The position numbers were made by a program, and so were the translations under genes. Under the pieces are notes generated by a model that did no database searches, was not told the origin of the DNA, and saw only the letters and a list, made by a program, of their open reading frames with translations. Source: Eupeodes corollae (Eukaryota; Arthropoda; Insecta; Diptera; Syrphidae). From it: a stretch of DNA of 64,000 bases. Shown here in pieces: positions 48,070-59,883 of this stretch; position 1 is the first letter of the stretch; each line of letters starts with the position of its first letter. The DNA lies in assembly GCF_945859685.1 (NCBI RefSeq), contig NC_079148.1:20409946-20473945 (forward strand), given 5' to 3'.

Positions 48070-48178
48070 AAATTTGAACTTGACATTTACAATTAATGTT
48101 ATATAAACAAACAAATTAAAGACTAGATGCCACCAGTGGTGCCGTTCTGTTTCTCCGCTCAACAATCATATGTCGAAC
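48070..48178 (+). repeat. Direct repeat, unit 2
   Basis: Same-orientation partner of 47592-47700, about 480 bases downstream; ends in GCCGTTCTGTTTCTCCGCTC. Confidence 0.6.
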
Positions 48179-50839
48179 AGTTTGACAGCTTGCTGTCATC
48201 AGTAGCTTTAACAATTATAAAATTCCGGCCGTATTGCAAGAGCAACCAATAACAGATGGGATAGAAACAAAAAACTGATCTATAAATCTAATTTAATACA
48301 GATTTTCATATTTTTCAAACTTGGTAATTGAAAATTTTAACGTTTGACAACTCACCAACATTTGACAGTATTTTCAAATTTGTGTTTCACTTATATTTTG
48401 CTCCATATTTCAACATTCAAAAAACCCTTATTTGAAAGAATTTTTAAATTCAAATGACAGCTATCAGTTAGATCTAACAAAGGGTGCTCCAAAATCTATT
48501 CAAGATTAAAAAACATTGACTTAAGTGCGATGTTACTGGATTATCGCAAACATAGTGATGCACTGTAGGCTGAATTTTTCACTGCAGTAGAAATTAGATC
48601 AATTTTCCAACAAGGCTTTAGGTTTTTAAATTTGGCCAAATTTTAAATATGAAACATTAATTTACAACTAACCATTAACTATTAGCTGTATATTGTTATG
48701 CTTTGGCTTTTTGGTAGTAATTCCTGCTATTTTTTAACTTTGCTTTTTAACATACAGCTTTAAAAATGGTATAGAGTCTTTTTTAAAACACCCTTTTACA
48801 TAAGGGCTATTGTCGAAGTTTAAAAGTCCATTAAATCATAGATTTTCACTCCTCTACTACACGCACAGCCTCTTTAATCAAACCATAGGTAAAACTTCAC
48901 GATTTCCAAAACCACTTACAAAGTTGTCCAAGGCTTAAAATATTGCCCACAACACCTTCGTTTACATTCCTATACCAAAAAGCACATTAATTTCATAAGC
49001 ACAACCGTTAAAATTTCATAAAACTTACTAAGCACATTGTGCAAAATTTTATAATAATAAATTTATACAGTTTCACTAAAACTTCTCCGGCCAACCAAAC
49101 AACCCATAGCCCAGCATGCTTCTGTTGAAAAACAACACAAAACTTTTCCAAACATAAAACTTCAATTCATTTTGCTGCATTAAGGACTTCCGCCGCCAAA
49201 ATCCAATCCCTTTTTAGCATAACTATATATTTCTGAACCGAAACCTAGGCAACAATATTATATAGCCTCCTTTTTGAACTTCAACAATTTAACAGCTATT
49301 ACACAAAGCTCGTTTTCTCTCTTTCTTTCTTTCATTACATAAGTAGTGTAGGTATAACATAGAGTCTCTATGGGCTATAATTCTATTACATTTTAAACCA
49401 GTGCAGCAGAGAATAGTTTCCTTTGCTATGGTACTAAAATTATGCGCCTCTTTGTTCTTTTATATTGTGTGTCGCCGCCGCCGTAAATTACATTACTATG
49501 TTTTTTAAATTTAAATTATAGCCACAGAGCCCCTTTCAGCTTTAATAAAAAGTTAAAAAAAAAAGACTGAACACCGGGGTAAAAGAGATGATACAGTAAA
49601 GCTTCTCGTCCTCTTACAGTTGAATGGAAAATTTTCAATTTTAATAAAAAAAAAAAATATTAAAAAACGAAAATAAATCCACATCCCCACAGTGCCTTCG
49701 AATATTCCATGGGGAAAGTAGCAACAATCTACAAATACCTACTAGTGCTATTTTTCATTCCAACCCGCCCCGCCGCGCCGCCGCTGCTCTGCCGTGGCTC
49801 ATCTCATCTTTCCCGCTTCATCGGCACAACTCTATAGATCCAGTTATTTCGTTCAATTAATCTGTTATGGAGCAACAAAAGTTTATGTACTACTATGGCT
49901 TCTCCCTCATTTTATATCCTAGAAGTAGAAGCGAGCAAGCAAGGACATTGTACCACATTTCGGGGGTTGGCCAGACTATTATTATTATTTTGCGGCACCA
50001 ACCAAACCCCCTCCCTACCTCAATTTACCCATTGGGTTGATGGTTGATGGAAAAGTGCATGAATATGAAGGCTTGAGTGCAGTGTGCCTGCAGTCGAACA
50101 ATAATTGGATCATCCATCATGGTTCACATTTTGTCAGGATTCGCGGCAAGCATTTGATAGATATGCAGCAATGACGACGATCAGAGACCACCACCAGAGG
50201 GAGCGCAAAACAGGAAATGACATATCGAGTTCCGTTTGTTCTATGCTGTGTGTTATGATGAAGGAGTTTTCCAAGAGACACTATCTACATGGATATATTG
50301 AACTGCTAAAAATTAGGTTTCCATATATGGTCGCATATGAAGCTGCAGTATGGATGCGGTGTAGGAAGTTGTGGTTTCATATTCGAAATGAGTTATAGTT
50401 GAATTATAAATGACATATGTATATGTGGAATCATAATTCTGTTTTTTTGTTTGGTTCATGAAATACGTACGATTGTAATTGGCTGAGTGGTTAAATTAAT
50501 AATATAATGGATAGCAAATAGTTGACACTGCGCAATTAATTGAGTGCTTTTAGTAACACACATATAGCTTGGAGTCCTAGGTATTTACGTTTACAGCGAG
50601 ATCACTCAGCTACATACAAATTTTGAGGATTTTCCAACTTTGTAAAAGCTTTTGAAATTCAAAAATAATATGCTACGTTTCCCGATTGAAGTATCACAAA
50701 TTCTATCGTAGTAAAAAATCATTTACGATTTTCGTAGTTTGTATAAATTGGCATCACTGAATTCGAATGGAATGGAATATAATGGAATGAAAACAACTTT
50801 TTCCCCGTTAAATAATTTGTGTCGGACGCTGAAAGAAAA

Positions 50840-51360
50840 CGTATAACGTAAAAAAGAAATAAAAGCATCTGGTGGTGGGGAGTATAGGCAGCATTCCATC
50901 TCAAAACTTGAAGAAGCTGTTATAGAGCTCACGGGACTAAAAGCGTCAACAGTACGAATCAAGAACACTCATTCTTTTGGAGCTGAAATCACTCGCCAGT
51001 GTCCCGAGGTTGAAACCAATACACAAACAGAGAAGCAAAGTCCTGAGACACCTGATAATACGGCCGAGATCATAGATATTTCTATGACATCCGATGGAGG
51101 AGTACATCGGAAAAACGTTCCTCGAAAAGTTGAGGATTCGGCAAATCTTTTGAGGCAGCGGATTGAACTTCTAAAAAGTTTTATGAAACCAATCAAAATT
51201 GGCAGAGGATGAATAAGTTTTCTGATGTCAAAAAGAGACAAGTTGCCGAAACAATCAGACACAATAAAGTGCAAGAAAAGCTCCTTGAGCAAAAATTCGG
51301 TATCAACCTAAATGATTTTGACAAAAAAAACACGCAAAAAATATGTTTAAGAAAAGTTCT
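50840..51360 (+). pseudogene. Harbinger accessory gene (Myb/SANT-like, zeste-type), 3' part
   Basis: An open + strand frame reads KKEIKASGGGEYRQHSISKL then EEAVIELTGLKASTV, the TGGG...xLxxxExxVxELxGL linker found after the Myb/SANT-like DNA-binding domain in such proteins. It continues through an acidic, Thr/Ser/Pro-rich part (about 50990-51090) to VEDSANLLRQRIELL and a stop after KIGRG. A second frame (51209-51310: KKRQVAETIRHNKVQEKLLE) continues the charged, likely coiled-coil tail after a frameshift. The Myb/SANT domain proper would lie before 50840 and is not recognisable. In Harbinger elements this protein brings the transposase to the nucleus and to the element ends. Confidence 0.65.
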
Positions 51361-51639
51361 ATTCATTTATTGTTATTTGCGTAAATTACTTATGTAATTG
51401 AATTCGATTTTTGAACTGTTTTTTTTTTTTTGTTGGGTTCGAACCCAAAACCTCTCGCATGACAGTCCAACGCACTAACGTCACGGGTACTAATGTTACA
51501 GCATTTGTGCTGTATTCCGGCGAGTATTTGTATCTTCTCCGTTTGTACTCAGGTAGATTAATCTTTTTATAATGCAAATGTTATGTAACGCACAAACAAC
51601 GTTTATAATCTGCGCAGCTTTGCTTGGACTATAATGAAG

Positions 51640-53110
51640 TTGACGTGCACCCAGGATGTATGTACCTAAATCTATTTTTTAAAACTCCAATAGTCCTTTC
51701 TACAGCGTTGCGAGTTTTGCTGTGTCTTGGGTTGTAATTGCTTTTAGCACTTACTGCTTCGGCAGACCCATATGGCGTCATGAGCCAAGGTTCCAGGGTA
51801 CCCAGCATCACCCTAGTATAGCACTTACAATTTTAGCTTTAGGTTTTGTGAAACCTTGAAATAATTAAATAAATACCTAGAAGAAACCTAGAATTCCTAT
51901 TGCATTCCTGATATTTTCCTTGGAAATATGTTTTACGCTGCTCAAATTCCATTTGTGGGAATCGTGGTTTGATCCTGGATATCGAGCGTCAACTATTTGA
52001 TTAACATTTTGATTAATTTGGGGTCGGGGGCGGAATTTTAAATCCAATGGTTACAAAAAGTTAGACATTAAATTGTTCTCTTTTCCATTCAGCAACCAAA
52101 ACCAATTATTGTTTTTTTTTAACATCTAAAATATATAAATACATCCATATGTTTAGACATGAAATAAAAACGAAATAAAATAATTAATAAAAAGGAACAT
52201 AAAGTACAGGTATTGTTGTTTCCATATTAACATTCAGTAATTTAAAGGTACCTAAGTTTAATACATTAGTAAGTCCTTATTACATTTGAGTCCGACATTT
52301 TAACAAATTTAATTTTATTTAAACACAAATAATAGAACTGTTTTGAAATGAAAAACGAAGTGACAGATGGAAAACAACTTTTTGCGAGTGAAGTTGGTAA
52401 CGTTTTGTTAAAAGAATGGATGCGTTCAGCTGTGAAAATTTAAATAACTATGATGGAAGCAATCACTTTTTTTTCAATTTAAGAATAAAAAAAGTGGAAA
52501 AAGTTTTTGTGATAGAAAAATATTGCTTGAAAATAAAAATAATTTGCCGATGTTTAAAAAAGGGGGACATTATGTCCCCCTGCCACGTTTTATGTTTTGA
52601 GGGACAAAACATATCCTTAGGTCTTAAAGGGGAGCAATCCCCCAAAATGGGGACGAATTGTAACCCTCGCGCCAACGCACCTTATTTTCAAATTGTTGTC
52701 ACAAATCTAAAACATACCAAAGGAATACCTTAACCTATGTATACAATTTTCTTTGTTTAGAATAGTTTACCAAAATAGCATTTATACTAAATTGACCTTT
52801 ACGGTTATATTGATTTGGGTCCCATCAACACACATAATCACACCCGAAAAACTTGCCCTGGAAAATAATTCCCTTTTTGCTTGTCGCTTTTCTGTCTCGG
52901 TCATCTCAAACTAAATCCACAAATGAAGAAAAATGGACTGTGCCATACCTACCAATTTCGTAATCATTTCCAACACCAAGTTGATATCCACCTACTCCCA
53001 AGAATTTTAGGACAGCTACAAGCCGAAAAATCAGGGATATTGACGAAGAGAAAACCCCAGGTTCATACTCCTGTTTCAACAGATCCAAAACATACTTGAA
53101 TGCTGCTTTA
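51640..53110 (-). pseudogene. Harbinger DDE transposase, interrupted
   Basis: Read on the minus strand: SISLIFRLVAVLKFLGVGGY (helix-turn-helix-like region before the core), FSGVIMCVDGTQINI near 52806-52860 (first catalytic Asp; consensus GVIGxIDGTHI), ICDNNLKIRCV near 52670-52715, then a non-homologous insert. The core resumes at 51960-52005 with IVDARYPGSNHDSHKWNLSS (second catalytic Asp region). It is followed by GTLEPWLMTPYG and NPRHSKTRNAVERTIGVLK (the catalytic Glu in xxRxxVERxxGxLKxRF). Stops occur in several places. The motif order is complete, so identification is secure, but the copy is dead. Confidence 0.8.
51998..52661. other. ~660-bp insertion in the Harbinger transposase, with palindrome
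   Basis: It separates IRCV from VDARYPG. The sequences at its borders, ATCGAGCGTCAAC (ending 51997) and CTCGCGCCAAC (from about 52662), resemble each other and could be a worn target-site duplication. Inside, near 52562-52580, is GGGGGACATTATGTCCCCC, a near-perfect palindrome, followed by a G/C-rich run of GGGG and CCCC words up to 52650. No protein motif was recognised on either strand. Confidence 0.5.
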
Positions 53111-53170
53111 CTAGTATTTAGACGAACATTTCTTTGAAATCTGTAAGGTATTCAAATTTGACTTTGAAAT

Positions 53171-53640
53171 AGGTTCACATATTTGACTTACATTTGATTG
53201 TTTAACTCAAATGGATTACAAGCATCTCTAAAAATTTTTCTTTGAACTTTTAGTTTTTTCTTTCTTAATGTATGTAACTTCTTGAGTGATAGCAATAATT
53301 GCAAATGCCAATGAATCCATTTTGTTAGAAATATGATCAAGTTTACGTTAATTTATATACTAAAAAAGTTTGTTTTGAGTTTTAGCACCATATATTTGTT
53401 ACCTTTATTGAAAATCAAAATAGAGACGGTTTTGTAATAAGAATTGAATTCAATTTGTAATTTGTTTCATTTCATTTTGACAAAAAACAGCTGATTTCAA
53501 AAATCAAAATGAAAGCGTTCAACTCGGAAGTACTTGTTTTGAATCCACTCGGATTTTGTGAAGGCAGTTTGTCGTAGATCGGGGAGGAGCTGTCCGTACG
53601 GGGAATTATTACGATGGAATTTGTGATAGGACGAATTATC
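53171..53640. other. Gene-less AT-rich spacer
   Basis: Nothing recognised between the Harbinger and mariner-type elements. Confidence 0.5.
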
Positions 53641-54429
53641 TTTTTGGTAACACTGGTTTATACAGCTGACGTACGATTCGTGTTTTGTTTTACTGTCAAT
53701 AATTCAGTTTGGTTTATAATTTAACCATGAATCGTCTTATAAACGAACAACGCTTGCATTTCATTATCAAAATGCGTGCTCTGTTAAGAAAGTTCATCGC
53801 GCTCTTTTCCGAAAAATTGTGTTTAGCGACGAAGCTAATTTTTGGCTCATTGGGTACGTAAATAAGCAGAATTGTCGAGTTTGGAGTGAATATCAACCAG
53901 AAGCATTGGAAGAGCTACCAATGTATCCAGAAAAAGTCACAGTTTGGTGCGGTTTATTTGCTGGTGGCAACATTGGACCCTACTTCTTCAAAGATGAAGA
54001 GATGATATCCAACTTTTTTTTGCCAAAATGCAAGAACTTGACTCGCATGACATGTGATTTCAACAGGACGGTGCCGTATGCCACACAGCACGCTCAACAA
54101 TGGACTTATTGAGAGGCGAGTTTGGTGCCGGTCAAATGGCCGCCTAAATCGTGCGATATAACGCATTTAGACTATTTTTTGTGGAAGACGACATTGAAGC
54201 ATCTATTCGTGAGATACTGGCCGAAATGTTGGAAAGAGTATGCCAAAATTGGAATAAGCGGATAGATGATTTGAGGCGCAGTCAAGGTCAACATTTTCAT
54301 GAAATAATCTTCAAACATCAAATTATATGGACCTTGCTATCGATTCACATAAAGATTTCACGCATTTTACTGAATTTTATTTAGTTTAAAAAAAAACTTT
54401 TCTATTGCTTTTTAAAAATCACCCTTTAT
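53641..54429 (+). mobile_element. Tc1/mariner-type DNA transposon, deleted copy (subfamily 2, second copy)
   Basis: The right end, reverse complement TATAAAGGGTGATTTTTAAA, matches the ends of the copy at 32588-33427. The left end is shortened: GGTAACACTGGTTTATACAG corresponds to the inner part of that copy's left end. The overall structure, including the transposase deletion, is the same as in the first copy. Confidence 0.8.
53727..54385 (+). pseudogene. Mariner-type transposase, deleted and frameshifted
   Basis: MNRLINEQRLH at 53727 is followed in another frame by YQNACSVKKVHRALFRKIVF and SDEANFWLIGYVNKQNCRVW (first catalytic Asp). The deletion lies between VHRAL and FRKIV and removes most of the DNA-binding part. 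Then VTVWCGLFAGGNIGPYFFKD, a lost stretch, DFNRTVPYATQHAQQW in a shifted frame (second catalytic region), HLDYFLW remains (third Asp) and, near 54220-54310, MLERVCQNWNKRIDDLRRSQ with HEIIFKH at the end. The central part is better preserved than in the copy at 32588. Confidence 0.8.
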
Positions 54430-57400
54430 ATTCAAATTTAGTAAACGTGTTTAACTGTCAAAACAAGCGCATTGTAAAGGATTTATCAAAACCTTTTATG
54501 TCTTTACTAGGATCTACATTTATCTGCATTTTAAATCAACTTATCCTGCCAACAGCTTGCATAAAGCTCTATTTAAGTTATCAAATGTTTAAATTGATTG
54601 AGTGCGAAATTGAGTTTCAAAAAATGAGTTAGCGTTCTATGTCATACCTGAAGACAAGTTACTTCCAAACAAATGTTCATAATTGTCATCAGTGTATGAT
54701 GCCATTTTGTCCTTTGAGTTCTAATTAAGTGTTTATATTTCAAAATTGAGTGAATGCATTCATCTGTCAGAACAAAAGCTTATGTCAATATTTAAGATCT
54801 TCCAAGACTTTTAAATAACAACTTTATTGGAACGCAGTCAGCTGTCAAATCAAATTCGTATGTCATTAGGTCATAAGAATCAAGCTATGATCGTCTACTA
54901 TGACAGTTGCCCTACATATATGGTCTACTTAATTCTATATTATGATGACACCCAGTTTACACTTATCTGCTTAGCGTATAATTTTTTTGTTTGTAATACA
55001 ACATTTTTCTTAAAACTATTTTGTAATCAATTTTCTAATGTAAACACTTTTGAAAAACACGGAAAATATTTCTTTTCTAGAACACATTTGCATTGCTTCC
55101 ATCTTAAGTAAACAACACACTATGTTTCCTTATTTTTCTAAAAAGACATGTATATTTGTTTATCTTTGCCTTTCACCTGTGAGCTCACTACACAATATCA
55201 AAACAAAACATTTTTTTTTTAATTTAATTTAGAGAAAATGGGGTGAATGCACTACTAAAATGCACAAACCCGCGGTGGCGGTGGCAGCACTCCACATGAA
55301 AAAGAACGCACCCATATTCAAAATACCAAACACCGGCCCGCAACCCATCATCAGTGCTTATAGCCCACAGACATGAATGTTTAATTTAATTTCGTTTACA
55401 ATTCAACACAAAAATAAAATTGAGGAAAAAATCAACTACAAAATTAAAAAAGAAAAACTCTTGGCACTTCACATTTTGCAGAGCACATTTTTAAATTCAA
55501 TATTCATTCTTCCACATGACAGGCCAGACCCAATCGACTTGAAATTTCAAAAATCAACGAGTATTCTCCAAACCACTCTCCGCACTCTCTCATTTTCGAT
55601 GTTCTACATATGTATATACTCATATAGTGCTTGTGGATGGGGGTTTAACCACAAGTGCTTAATATGTGCAGTAGCAATGTCTGTACACTGTTTGGATAAA
55701 TGTGCTATGCAGTGTGCATGTTATCTCTTTTTAAGTGAAAGTTAATGTTTGACATATTGTATTTCTCTGTCCCCACCACACCTTCCATTTTGTTTCCACC
55801 ATTAGACCCATCATCCATCGTCGTCGTCATCGTCGACGTCGTAGTCGTAGTCGTTGTTGGTCGCATCATTTCACAAAACCAGTGTGAGCAGCTCTTTTCA
55901 ATTTAGTTAATCAACCATGAGTGAGTTTCCGTACGCGGAGACATAATGGCGACATTCAGGCAATAACAACAATAAAGGTATAACAACAAAATAAAAATGT
56001 ACGTCACATGACATATAGGCTAGTTCACAAACAAAAACGTTTAAGTAGAAATAGACTGCAAAATAATTGGGAACTGGGTTGATGCTGCAACACTCAAAAC
56101 GATGCCGCTGCTGTCAATTCAAATTAATTTAATTCTTTTTTGTATAATCGTATAATGATATCAAGCCAATATATTTTCTCATCAGTCTATCTTTTTTGTT
56201 ATCGTTCTCTTTTTGGTTTTGAAATTTAACTTTCAATGTTTGTGACACATTAACAACTGTCAGCAAAAAGTAATACCACACACTTGAATGACTCTTAAAA
56301 TAAAAACGACACTTAACCTCTGCTGTCGTCTCAAAATGCAATCATACTTAATGCAACGTTTTAGATTCTTTTAGAGAATGTGTTAAAAACTTAACTGTCA
56401 GCTGTCAGTTTGTGTGTTTGTTTGTGTGACCTCTTAAAACAATAAACCAGAAAAGATACACTTTTTTTATTTATTTGTAAGGTTTTGATTGTTTAAATGT
56501 GAAATAGTAAAGTTAGTTTAAAAACTGACTCATCTCTTTGTTTGCACCATCATTTGGTTACGATAGCAAAAAAAATTGACTTCCAACTCAATTCGAGTTT
56601 GAATGACTCATAATAAAAGAAAGAAAAAAACTTAACAACATTAAACAAAAACGATCTTTTTACTATTAACTTACTTTACTTCAATTAAAGGTTATAAAAG
56701 ACTATAAAAGAAAAACACTTTCATGGAACACACCCTTTTGGTTATAATTCAATTCAATGTTAAATGGGAGTTTCTAATAGACAAATTGAAAGTAAATAAT
56801 TAATTGTTTTTTTTTCTAGCAATGAATGTTAATTTCAAGAAATATCAAGATTACATAACTTTTTACACAAAAGTCGATAAAAAGTAAAACAAAAAATAAA
56901 ATCAAAATTTGACATTTACGTAACAAAACCTGTCAAAATACAATGTTTTTCTGTCAAAAATTTGAATCTTTTAAGAAGTGCGGTACAAGATTTTTTCTAA
57001 TTGGTTTTGTTAAGCCAAGCTTTTCTTAACTAGTTAGGTAATGAATAACGCGGAAAGGAGTAGTAATAGTCATCACACAAGAAAATAAGCCTTGTTCGTG
57101 AATGGTTAACTTAAAATAGAAGAATAGTTTTATATGATGTAAATGTGGCTTCAGAATTAATCATCTTTTCTATGAATTAGCTAAATCTATACATACATTT
57201 GACAGTTTGTAGTTTTTCGAATGTAATTCTTCGAATAACAATAAAAGAACTAACTTTTTATTTAAAAAAAATACAAAAAACTTTATTCAACAAATTATTT
57301 TGGTCGGAGTTATTTATTGCACCAGCACAAATGGTTAGTTTCTTTGTGTCCTATTCTTCTAGTACCGACTCGGATGAAAGACGTAATAGAAATGGACGAG

Positions 57401-59857
57401 AGAAAAGCGGAAATGCAAAATGTCCGCATTCTGTGTTTTTACATCGTTTTCTTAAATTTGAGCTTAAGATTTTAATAGATAACATTGGTCTTTGCGTATG
57501 AATGATTTATTTAAGGTGTGTGCACATCCACTCCTTTTTAAACAAAAACTATTTGTTTTGTTTTAAACGAACCTTATGTATTTTAGTGTAATGACTATTA
57601 CACCAATAAAACAATTAGGATTTAGTCGAAGACTAATAAATAATATATCTTTTATTAAATTACTAAAAGGAAAAGTAATATAAACTTTACGAAGGCGCAC
57701 ACTGAACTGAGCTAATAAATTTGTCGCGGCAACAGAATCTGTTTTCTCTTTCTTATTTTTGGCGCTGCTACTTATGTGGCTTGTTGATGTGTTGGTAATG
57801 TTTGCGACACTGATGGAGTTGCCACAGTATGTTTATTGGAACTGCCTTAAATTCTTTAAATTGTAACACACTTAACTGCAAGGTTGACATTTCTTCTTAA
57901 AGCAAGTATGACGTTCATGCATGATCTCACAGTTTTTCCGTTCCGTTCATCTCCGTTTTGAAAACATCAAAAGAGTTTTCTATCTTCAAATAAAATACAC
58001 AAATTATTAATGTTTTAACCATTAACTCACCTTTCAAAAGAAACTTCCTACATCAACTCTTTTGCATCATCATCAACATCATTAATAAATTTTAATTCAA
58101 ACGGAAATATCTTTGCCAATGGACTCAGGAAATTGTATATCCGTGTATTCTCCCTCTCCTCTCCCTCCTCTCAGTTTATATTCATCCTTGGGTATATTTT
58201 AATATGCCTATCATATACTGTTTTCAACGTATAACCAACTCAACACCCACTTTACCGTCTATAAATCTACCACCTATTTGTAGCCGCATCGTATACCTTA
58301 TATACCTGCCTTGTCCCTGACTAAGGCTATACACTCATTTGGCATTCATACAACTCGTCCAGGAAAACAAATCAACTGTCATGCTAATTGCATTCATTAG
58401 TAGAAATGACTTTTGCATTCGATTTGTCTATAGGCATAGGCGTAGAGCACTGCAAGTAAATATTGTAGGGGTATTCAATCCGCTTACCAATTCAAATCAC
58501 TCGCGTCATCGCGTTGTTATCCATCTGCCTCCACCTTTAACCATTACCATCATCATCACCAATTCCAGCACCAGAGTCAATGTGCAAAAATTCAAAAAGA
58601 AGTTTAACTTTTTTAAGAGCGCATAAAACGATATGCAATAAAAGCTTTTTAAAGGCGTTCTTTTTTGTTTGCTTTTTTATGCCCTTTTTGTTTATTATTT
58701 CGCATAATGTTTCCCTTCATCGCGTCCCGTCATCGTCATCTGGAAAAGTGCAATTAATTTGATAGCAGTGAAGTTCGTACTAAAATGTCATCTGATGCCA
58801 AGTCACGAAATAACGCGCTGCACTATATACGCGAACTCTTTGTCATCAGAATAGAGGAATGAAAATGGGAATTTACCAGGAAAGCTATTGGATTACAAGT
58901 TTGTTTTACGTTATTATAAAACAAGGACAGGTACGAGTATACACACGTTTGTATATGTACCTAACACTTCCTCTTAGGTGTAGTGTTCTATATTTCTCAG
59001 GTTAGGTTAGTTTGTTTATTTTAATTAGCTGTCCTTGTGGCATTCGATGGGGGTTAACTTTGTTAAACTTTGTTACAAACTTACTAAAACTAAAATTACA
59101 CTTTAAGCTACATGGGTAATTGAAAACCCATTTAGCTGTCTAAGTCTTCTTTTAGCTCATGCCCTGCTTGCCAGACTGCTGCCGCACTCATCTTTCATAC
59201 AAACTTAAGCACATCATTTTAAGAAAATCCACTCCATTACTAAAGTCTCCTTCGTGCCTCGCATTGGGCGCCATCCATTTATAAGGGTTTCTGATGCTCC
59301 TGTAGAGATCTCGCACTCTTGGAGTTAAGTAAAGCAAAGGAGTGTGTGCATTAAACCTATAAAACTACTACTTCAATTCTTCAATCTCCCCCTCTTCTTC
59401 TCAAACCCCCCTCCGTACAATTTCTCTGTTGAAAAACCATCCCCTCTTGGCATGTCTCTTAATGTAAAATGAATATTTCATGATATTCAAATCGACGTGT
59501 ATCCTCTCTATCGAGGCGTTCGTTTTGCATCTGTATGAAATAAACGTTCGGAAATGGAAGTAGCAAAAAAGTGGGAGGGGCTGGTGGGCTTTAAGGCTGG
59601 TATAGTGAGGAAATAAAGAGAAGTAAGTGTCATCGTTGTCTGTAAAGTTTTTATATAGACAAACGACATCGTCGTCGTTGACGTAGCATTGAATTTCTGC
59701 CAATAGATGGAACTGCTATAGTTGGAATTAAGAAAAAACAGTATAATATCCTTGAATCGATATCTCGTTGATGGTTTTTTCCTGTTTTTCATTTTTATTT
59801 TGTATTTTTTGTTTCCATTTTTAACTTCCTGATTTGTCCAGAACTTCGTATGATTGG
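54430..59857. other. Gene-less intron stretch upstream of the Ptp exon
   Basis: No element was recognised. (GTC)n/(GTAGTC)-type triplet runs occur near 55816-55852 and (GTC)n near 59668-59680. TGTCA/TGACA words are frequent between about 54450 and 57200. Many short frames are present on both strands, none with a known motif. 58990-59400 is slightly less AT-rich. Confidence 0.5.
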
Positions 59858-59883
59858 ATTTCTCATTTTTTTTTTTCGTACAG
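59858..59883 (+). other. Splice acceptor with polypyrimidine tract
   Basis: A run of T and C ending in TTCGTACAG immediately precedes the exon. The AG is at 59882-59883. The reading frame stays open upstream into the tract, but those residues (mostly Phe) are translated intron. Confidence 0.85.

Larger units (their letters stand above)
47301..50789. other. Gene-less stretch with a pair of direct repeats
   Basis: No gene recognised. A ~105-bp segment near 47592-47700 recurs near 48070-48178. Regions 49140-49260 and 49690-50100 are less AT-rich than average. A 97-residue frame at 50105-50398 has no motif. Confidence 0.5.
50790..53170. mobile_element. PIF/Harbinger-type DNA transposon, decayed
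   Basis: It shows the two-gene layout of this superfamily: a DNA-binding Myb/SANT-like accessory gene on the + strand (50840-51360) and a DDE transposase on the minus strand (51640-53110), the two genes converging. The transposase is split by a ~660-bp insertion. Terminal inverted repeats and the 3-bp target duplication could not be identified, so the outer limits are approximate. Confidence 0.75.
1..59883 (+). other. Probable giant 5' intron of the Ptp10D/4E-type gene
   Basis: The only host exon found starts right after the expected signal-peptide end, and no other host coding exon on the + strand could be recognised before it. The simplest reading is that most or all of this span is an intron filled with transposon remains. 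This is inference: an upstream exon coding only 5' UTR or a short signal peptide could lie unseen inside the span, and a neighbouring gene's non-coding parts cannot be excluded. Confidence 0.5.

Noticed and set aside
50105..50398. 97-residue + strand frame
   Set aside because: No domain or similarity recognised and no supporting start or splice signals in otherwise plain intron DNA.
55377..55745. 122-residue + strand frame
   Set aside because: Lys-rich AT-driven start followed by Cys-rich end without any known finger pattern; no splice support.
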